NCBI GenBank assembly: GCA_964397205.1
Contig: CAYNIT010000034.1
Span: forward strand, 1 to 25,712
DNA length: 25,712 nucleotides
Origin: Phaeodactylibacter sp964397205
GTDB taxonomy: Bacteria > Bacteroidota > Bacteroidia > Chitinophagales > Saprospiraceae
Direction of reading: 5' to 3'
The notes beneath the pieces were generated by a model. That model saw only the letters and a list, made by a program, of their open reading frames with translations, was not told where the DNA came from and did no database searches. The position numbers and the translations under genes were made by a program. Below are positions 21,477-25,712 of the stretch, piece after piece (the stretch's first letter is position 1; every line of letters begins with the position of its first letter).

Positions 21477-23726
21477 ATGCGCCAGAATTGGCACCTTAAA
21501 ACTACACTACTATTATTATGTTGCTGGCTAGGCGGGAGTGGCATGGCGCAGCAGCCGGATAGTTTATGGAAAGCCCTGCAAGCCAGCCAAGACGATGGCG
21601 AACGCTTTGCGCTCTACACCCAATTGTCGGCTCATTATGTGTACAACCGCCCGGATTCTGCTCTGCTTTTATTGGAGCGCGCTCAATCCTTAAGGTCCCC
21701 TGCTATCTCCCAGAGGCAGGTCGCTTTGTACCACCGCCGCAAATCACTGGCACTAAAGCAGCAAGCCCAATTTGAGGATGCCCTGATCTGCATGGATTCT
21801 TCCCTGCTGCTGTTCCGGGCTATGGGAGACAGCCTACAGGTAGCCAAGGCCCTGATCAATAAGGGGTCGTACTTTCAGCAGCTGGACCGGCTGCAGGAAG
21901 CGTTCGATTGCTTCAGTGCCTCCCGGCGTTTGTTGGAGGCCCACGGCGGCGATGATCTCACCCGCGCCAAGGCCCTGAACAACCTGAGCGTGATCTATAC
22001 GAAATGGGGCATGCATGCCAAAGCAATTGCGCTGCTGTTTGAAGCCATTAAAATCAAAGAGCGCCAGCAGGATTACGGCAGCCTGGCCAACAGCTACGGA
22101 ACACTGGCTTCCATCTACATTGCTCGGGAAGAGCGGGAGCAGAGCTTAAAATACTACCAGAAGGCAGTTGCAGCCGCCAGGAAGTCAGAAAACAGCTACC
22201 TCATTGCTGCTTTTATGTTCAACCTTGGGGAAGTCAACAAAGAACTCAAACACTACGAAAAAGCCGAAACTTTTATTCGGGAAGCGCAGGCAATTGCCTA
22301 CCGCATTCAAAATGATTTTCTGCTGGGCCACTGCAGCGTAGGCTTGGCGGAAGTGGCTTTCGAGCGAGGCAAGTGGAGAACTGCCCGGCAACAACTGGAG
22401 CGCAGCTTGGAGCTCAAGGCCTTGCACAACTCTCCCTACCTGCGGGCCAGCACCTATCTCTTGCTGTCAGAAATTGAGATGGAACAGGGCCAGCTGAGCA
22501 AAGCCGTGCGGGCGGGCAAACGCGGCTTAGAGGAGTCCAAAGCTGCCGGCGAAATTGCCCTTGCCAGCCGAAGCCATAAGCTGCTCGCCCAGATCTACGA
22601 AAGCCAAGGGCAAGCTGCCGAAGCACTGTTCCACTTCAAAAAGTACAAAGCGAGCCAGGACAGTATCCTCAGCGAGGAGAATTCTGACCGGGTCAATCAA
22701 CTGCAAGCCCGGTACGACCATCAACTCAAACAAAAAGATTACGAGCTGCAACTGGCTAATACCGAACAAAAACTGGACCGGGCGGCCAATCAGGCGCAGC
22801 GCTGGTACATACTCTTCATCAGCCTGGGCCTGCTTCTGCTCATCGGCTTGGTAGCCTTTCTGCTTTACGCTAACCGGCAACACCGCCGGAGCCAGGAAGA
22901 ACTCAACAGCATGAACGAGGAGTTGTACAATTCTAATGAAAGCCTGGAAATTGCCTACCTCAAGTCTATTTCCATCAAGCAGCAACTGGAAATTGCCAAC
23001 CACAAGCTGCAGCAATTTGTGTTCGCCGCCTCCCATGACTTGAAGGAAAGCATCCGCAACATCAACAGCTTTACTCAACTGTTGCGGCGGGAATTGCAGG
23101 AAGGCACGCCACCGCCTCAGCTAGAAGCCCAACTCCGCTTCATCACCGACAACAGCCAGCGGATGGATAAACTGCTCAACGATCTGCTGCAGTACTACGA
23201 AATTTCGGAGGATCGCCACCAATGGGAACAGATTGACCTCAACGCCATCGTCCAACTGGTCTCGGAAGTGTGCCGTGAAGCCATACAGTCGTCGGGAGCA
23301 AAGGTGGAACGCGCCACGCCCCTGCCCCCTATTCAGGCTGCCCCGCTGATGATAGAGCAGCTCTTCCTCAATTTGCTTTCTAATGCCCTACAGTACCGCT
23401 CCGAGAGGCGTGCCCCCCGGATCGAGATCGGTTGTCGGCGAGCAAACGGGGAAACTGTCTTTTTCGTGCTGGATAACGGGTCAGGCATCGCACCAGAACA
23501 CCGGCAGGATGTTTTCCGCCCCTTCTTCCGGCTGCACAGCCGCGGCCACAGTGGCTCCGGTATGGGCCTGGCCATCAGCCAACGCATTGTGGAAAGCTAC
23601 GGCGGAAAGATCTGGGTGGATGAAAACAGCAACGGCAGCGGTACAAAAATCTGCTTTACGCTACCTCAGGCTACGGCGGAGGAATCAACGACGAGCAAAC
23701 CTCAAGCCTACAGAGAGGGCGAGTAA
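21477..23726 (+). CDS. TPR-containing sensor histidine kinase
   Basis: A 749-residue protein starting at ATG 21477 with a signal sequence (MRQNWHLKTTLLLLCCWLGGSGMAQ); the ATG at 21396 would add 27 residues ahead of it and is less likely. About ten TPR units cover residues 35-420 in the periplasm (AKALNNLSVIYTKWGMHAKAIALLFEA, SLKYYQKAVAAARKSENSYLIAAFMFNLGEV). One membrane helix (about 443-466) follows, then a coiled coil (SQEELNSMNEELYNSNESLE), the HisKA dimerisation helix with His520 in AASHDLKESIRN, and a HATPase with NLLSNALQY, DNGSGI and GSGMGLAISQRIVESYGG. No receiver or output domain is fused and no response regulator is adjacent, so the partner is elsewhere. The signal sensed is unknown. 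Confidence 0.93.
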   Translation: MRQNWHLKTTLLLLCCWLGGSGMAQQPDSLWKALQASQDDGERFALYTQLSAHYVYNRPDSALLLLERAQSLRSPAISQRQVALYHRRKSLALKQQAQFEDALICMDSSLLLFRAMGDSLQVAKALINKGSYFQQLDRLQEAFDCFSASRRLLEAHGGDDLTRAKALNNLSVIYTKWGMHAKAIALLFEAIKIKERQQDYGSLANSYGTLASIYIAREEREQSLKYYQKAVAAARKSENSYLIAAFMFNLGEVNKELKHYEKAETFIREAQAIAYRIQNDFLLGHCSVGLAEVAFERGKWRTARQQLERSLELKALHNSPYLRASTYLLLSEIEMEQGQLSKAVRAGKRGLEESKAAGEIALASRSHKLLAQIYESQGQAAEALFHFKKYKASQDSILSEENSDRVNQLQARYDHQLKQKDYELQLANTEQKLDRAANQAQRWYILFISLGLLLLIGLVAFLLYANRQHRRSQEELNSMNEELYNSNESLEIAYLKSISIKQQLEIANHKLQQFVFAASHDLKESIRNINSFTQLLRRELQEGTPPPQLEAQLRFITDNSQRMDKLLNDLLQYYEISEDRHQWEQIDLNAIVQLVSEVCREAIQSSGAKVERATPLPPIQAAPLMIEQLFLNLLSNALQYRSERRAPRIEIGCRRANGETVFFVLDNGSGIAPEHRQDVFRPFFRLHSRGHSGSGMGLAISQRIVESYGGKIWVDENSNGSGTKICFTLPQATAEESTTSKPQAYREGE

Positions 23727-23736
23727 CCTATAGTCT

Positions 23737-23767
23737 AAAAAGCCCGTGGAGCTGCTTCCCCACGGGC
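23737..23767. terminator. Terminator between convergent kinase and isocitrate dehydrogenase genes
   Basis: GCCCGTGG (23742-23749) pairs with CCACGGGC (23760-23767). On the minus strand the stem is followed by TTTTT (complement of 23741-23737), a good terminator for the isocitrate dehydrogenase transcript. On the plus strand there is no U-tract, but the stem could still stop kinase readthrough. Two smaller hairpins follow at about 23804-23841. Confidence 0.75.
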
Positions 23768-23869
23768 CAATAATATCAGGCATACCTTCTATCAGCACCG
23801 AATCAGGTTTTCCCCTTATGGGAAAGCCGAACCTTTCGGCGCAAATGATGTAAGCGTCAAGTGGATCAT

Positions 23870-25441
23870 TTACTCTCCTTGTCCCAAAGAGTAAGCGCGT
23901 TTCCCATTGATTTCGTACAGGTTTTCAATCTTGATGAAGTTGAGCCCCTCTACTGTCAGGCGGCGCAGCAAGTCAGTGACTTGATCGTAGGTTACCGGCG
24001 CGGTGCGCGGCTGCCCGCTGACATCTTGGCCGCCATCCTTGGCGGAAAGGAAACGGCAGCGCCAGTGGTCCGTACAAAAAGTCTCCGGGAAGCCATCGGG
24101 GTATACCTTCACGCCCCGGTTGGTGATCATTTTCAGTTTCATGCCGTCCTGAGCAGCAGTACGCTCCAACTCCTTACCCAATACATTTGGGTCGCGGCCC
24201 TCCACCGCCCAATCGATAAACACATCCACTCCAGTTAATTTCTTGTTCGCGCTTTTGAAAGGAGATAAACGCACCTCTATAGGCTTGCTGTCTTTTTGCA
24301 AGCGTACGGGCTTCAAGCGCTCCGGCAGCTGCCCCAGGCGCTCGATCACGGCATCGGCAAACTGCTGTGTGCCTACTTTGCGGAGGGTGTAAGCTTCGCT
24401 GTGCAAATCGCCGGTGTGAATACCGTCTTCCAGGGTTTTGAGCAGCGCGTTTTGAATGGTAGCGGCGATATCGTTTTTGCCCATGTGGGTCAGCATCAGG
24501 CAGGCGGCATGGATCAAGCCCGATGGGTTGGCAATGCCCTTGCCTGCAATATCCGGTGCCGAACCGTGAATGGCTTCAAACATGGATATGCTCTTTCCAA
24601 TGTTCGCCGAGCCTCCCAGGCCTACGGAGCCTGCTATTTGCGCGGTAATGTCAGAGACGATGTCTCCGTAGAGGTTGAGCGTTACGATAACATCGAACTG
24701 CTCCGGCCGGTCCGCCAGCAGCGCAGAGCCAATATCAATAATATAGTGGTCGTTCTCCAGTTCGGGATATTCCTTGGCAACTTCATCGAACACTTCGTGG
24801 AAGAGGCCATCGGTATGCTTCATGATATTGTCTTTGGACATGCAGGTGACCTTCTTGCGGCCGTGGGTCCTCGCATATTCAAAGGCATAACGGATGACCC
24901 GCTCGCAGCCGGGGCGGGACACCAGCTTGAGGCACTGCACCACCTCTGCCGTTTGCTGATGCTCGATGCCGGCGTAGAGGTCCTCTTCGTTTTCCCGCAC
25001 CACCACCAGGTCCATATCGGGGAAACTGCTCTCTACGTAGGGCGTGTAGGCGCGGCAGGGGCGGACATTTGCGTACAGCCCTAATGTCTTGCGGATGGTG
25101 ACATTCAGGCTTTTGTAACCACCGCCCTGCGGGGTGGTAATGGGCCCCTTGAGAAACACAGGATTGCGGCGCAGCACCTCCCAGGCTTCCGGAGCAATGC
25201 CGGATTGGTGCCCTTCCAGGTACATCTCTTTGCCAATCTTGACTTCCTCGTACTCTAGCCCGGCTCCCGCGGCATTGAGGATTTTCAAGGTAGCGCGCAT
25301 AATCTCTCTGCCAATTCCGTCGCCGTAGGCAATAGCAATGCTATTTCCATAGGGTTTGTCGGAGCTTTTCTTGCCCTGCGGTTGTGGCTCGGCAAGAATG
25401 CTTGGCTCTTGATCGGTCTTTTGTTTGAATGTGTCTTTCAT
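23870..25441 (-). CDS. icd: Isocitrate dehydrogenase, long type, probably NAD-linked
   Basis: A 523-residue enzyme oxidising isocitrate to 2-oxoglutarate in the TCA cycle. The core (about 30-370) has IAIAYGDGIGREIM, FLKGPITTPQGGGYKSLNVTIRKTLGLYANVRP-type blocks for substrate (Ser/Asn/Arg residues), MSKDNIMKHTDGLF with the catalytic Lys, and NLYGDIVSDITAQIAG with metal-binding Asp residues. The coenzyme loop reads HGSAPDIAGKGIANP. In this family Asp-Ile there goes with NAD, whereas Lys-Tyr goes with NADP, so NAD is inferred. A C-terminal domain of about 140 residues (VDVFIDWAVEG onward, GRDPNVLGKEL) gives the Thermus-type long form. The ATG at 25441 is preferred to the TTG or GTG-type start 16 codons earlier. 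Confidence 0.93.
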   Translation of the reverse strand: MKDTFKQKTDQEPSILAEPQPQGKKSSDKPYGNSIAIAYGDGIGREIMRATLKILNAAGAGLEYEEVKIGKEMYLEGHQSGIAPEAWEVLRRNPVFLKGPITTPQGGGYKSLNVTIRKTLGLYANVRPCRAYTPYVESSFPDMDLVVVRENEEDLYAGIEHQQTAEVVQCLKLVSRPGCERVIRYAFEYARTHGRKKVTCMSKDNIMKHTDGLFHEVFDEVAKEYPELENDHYIIDIGSALLADRPEQFDVIVTLNLYGDIVSDITAQIAGSVGLGGSANIGKSISMFEAIHGSAPDIAGKGIANPSGLIHAACLMLTHMGKNDIAATIQNALLKTLEDGIHTGDLHSEAYTLRKVGTQQFADAVIERLGQLPERLKPVRLQKDSKPIEVRLSPFKSANKKLTGVDVFIDWAVEGRDPNVLGKELERTAAQDGMKLKMITNRGVKVYPDGFPETFCTDHWRCRFLSAKDGGQDVSGQPRTAPVTYDQVTDLLRRLTVEGLNFIKIENLYEINGKRAYSLGQGE

Positions 25442-25579
25442 GATGACTTCGGTTAGAATTGTTTTGATTAATAGTCTTACTATCAACAACCGCCCAAAAT
25501 TCCTGTTCGCACATTTTTCGAAAGTTGCCCGCTAGCTCCGAACAAGATGCAGCCGCCGGCGATTCTTCTTAGTAAAAGT

Positions 25580-25696
25580 ATGAAAAACGCAAAGCAATAC
25601 AGCGCACTGATAGCAGAAGGCTACAGCGAAAAGGCAGCTGCCCGCATCACCAATACCCCGACTAAGGGGTCGCGCAACAATAACTTACCGATTTAG
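25580..25696 (+). pseudogene. Small ORF cut short by a repeat-like sequence
   Basis: ATG at 25580 opens MKNAKQYSALIAEGYSEKAA followed by ARITN, a style known from small Bacteroidota hypotheticals (YxxLxxxGYSxEAAARI, DUF7218-like; name from memory). At about residue 28 the frame enters the sequence TAAGGGGTCGCGCAA shared with the 18981-19064 repeat and ends at a TAG at 25694. The original gene was presumably longer, about 60-100 residues. The remaining window is too short to show what lies beyond. Confidence 0.5.
25663..25690 (+). repeat. Copy of the GGGGTCGCGCAA repeat core
   Basis: TAAGGGGTCGCGCAA (25663-25677), followed by TAACTTACC, resembles the left arm and spacer of the inverted repeat at 18981-19064, which has GGGGTCGCGCAATAAC and then GTTACC. 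It is probably the edge of another copy or of an insertion sequence running out of the window. Confidence 0.6.
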
Positions 25697-25712
25697 ACTC
25701 GTTTTTTTGCAC

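Overview
The window is chromosomal DNA of a Bacteroidota bacterium, most likely of the Saprospiria (Lewinella/Phaeodactylibacter-like). Supporting signs are secreted proteins with type IX secretion C-terminal domains, two TonB-dependent receptors with carboxypeptidase-type N-terminal extensions, a DUF6089-type barrel protein, a near absence of Shine-Dalgarno sequences, and promoters of the Bacteroidota form TTTG-N19/20-TAnnTTTG. The placement is inference from protein style and moderately high GC; no rRNA is present.

Layout. 205-1089 (-) is a polytopic membrane protein. 1090-1902 holds no convincing gene but contains a tRNA-like element whose 3' half (1453-1487) precedes its 5' half (1492-1523); it may lie inside a larger structured RNA that runs up to a slipin/SPFH gene (1903-3006). 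A strong terminator separates that from a TonB receptor (3054-5327, -). Next come two secreted T9SS cargo proteins that look paralogous in their N-terminal modules (5557-6366, 6572-8380), then an S9 prolyl-oligopeptidase (8757-10682). A minus-strand cluster phoH - small protein - aroA (13168 to 10694) follows, then a plus-strand pair with overlapping start and stop codons (SAM hydroxide adenosyltransferase family and an ABM-domain protein, 13440-14518), and a tandem pair of membrane TPR paralogues (15719 to 14522, -).

15820-19421 (-) looks like a metal-handling locus: a TonB receptor with an N-terminal CxxC heavy-metal domain, a small secreted Cys/His-rich protein upstream of it, and a frameshifted, shortened relative of that small protein. 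Between the intact and broken copies lie two large inverted repeats. One shares its core with a sequence at the right end of the window that cuts short a small reading frame (25580-25696). 19464-20144 (-) is a DUF6089-like barrel. 20305-21353 (+) is a small membrane protein overlapping dapF (lysine and peptidoglycan precursor synthesis). 21477-23726 (+) is a TPR sensor histidine kinase. 23870-25441 (-) is a long-type isocitrate dehydrogenase with an NAD-like coenzyme signature.

The most unusual item is the circularly permuted tRNA-like element at 1453-1523. Every arm has canonical length, the tertiary-contact bases are conserved, and the acceptor stem is closed by a five-base loop, but the two halves are in reversed order and the anticodon loop is open to flanking sequence. 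Whether it is a functional permuted tRNA, a tRNA-mimic domain of a longer RNA, or a relic of tandem tRNAs cannot be decided from the sequence alone.
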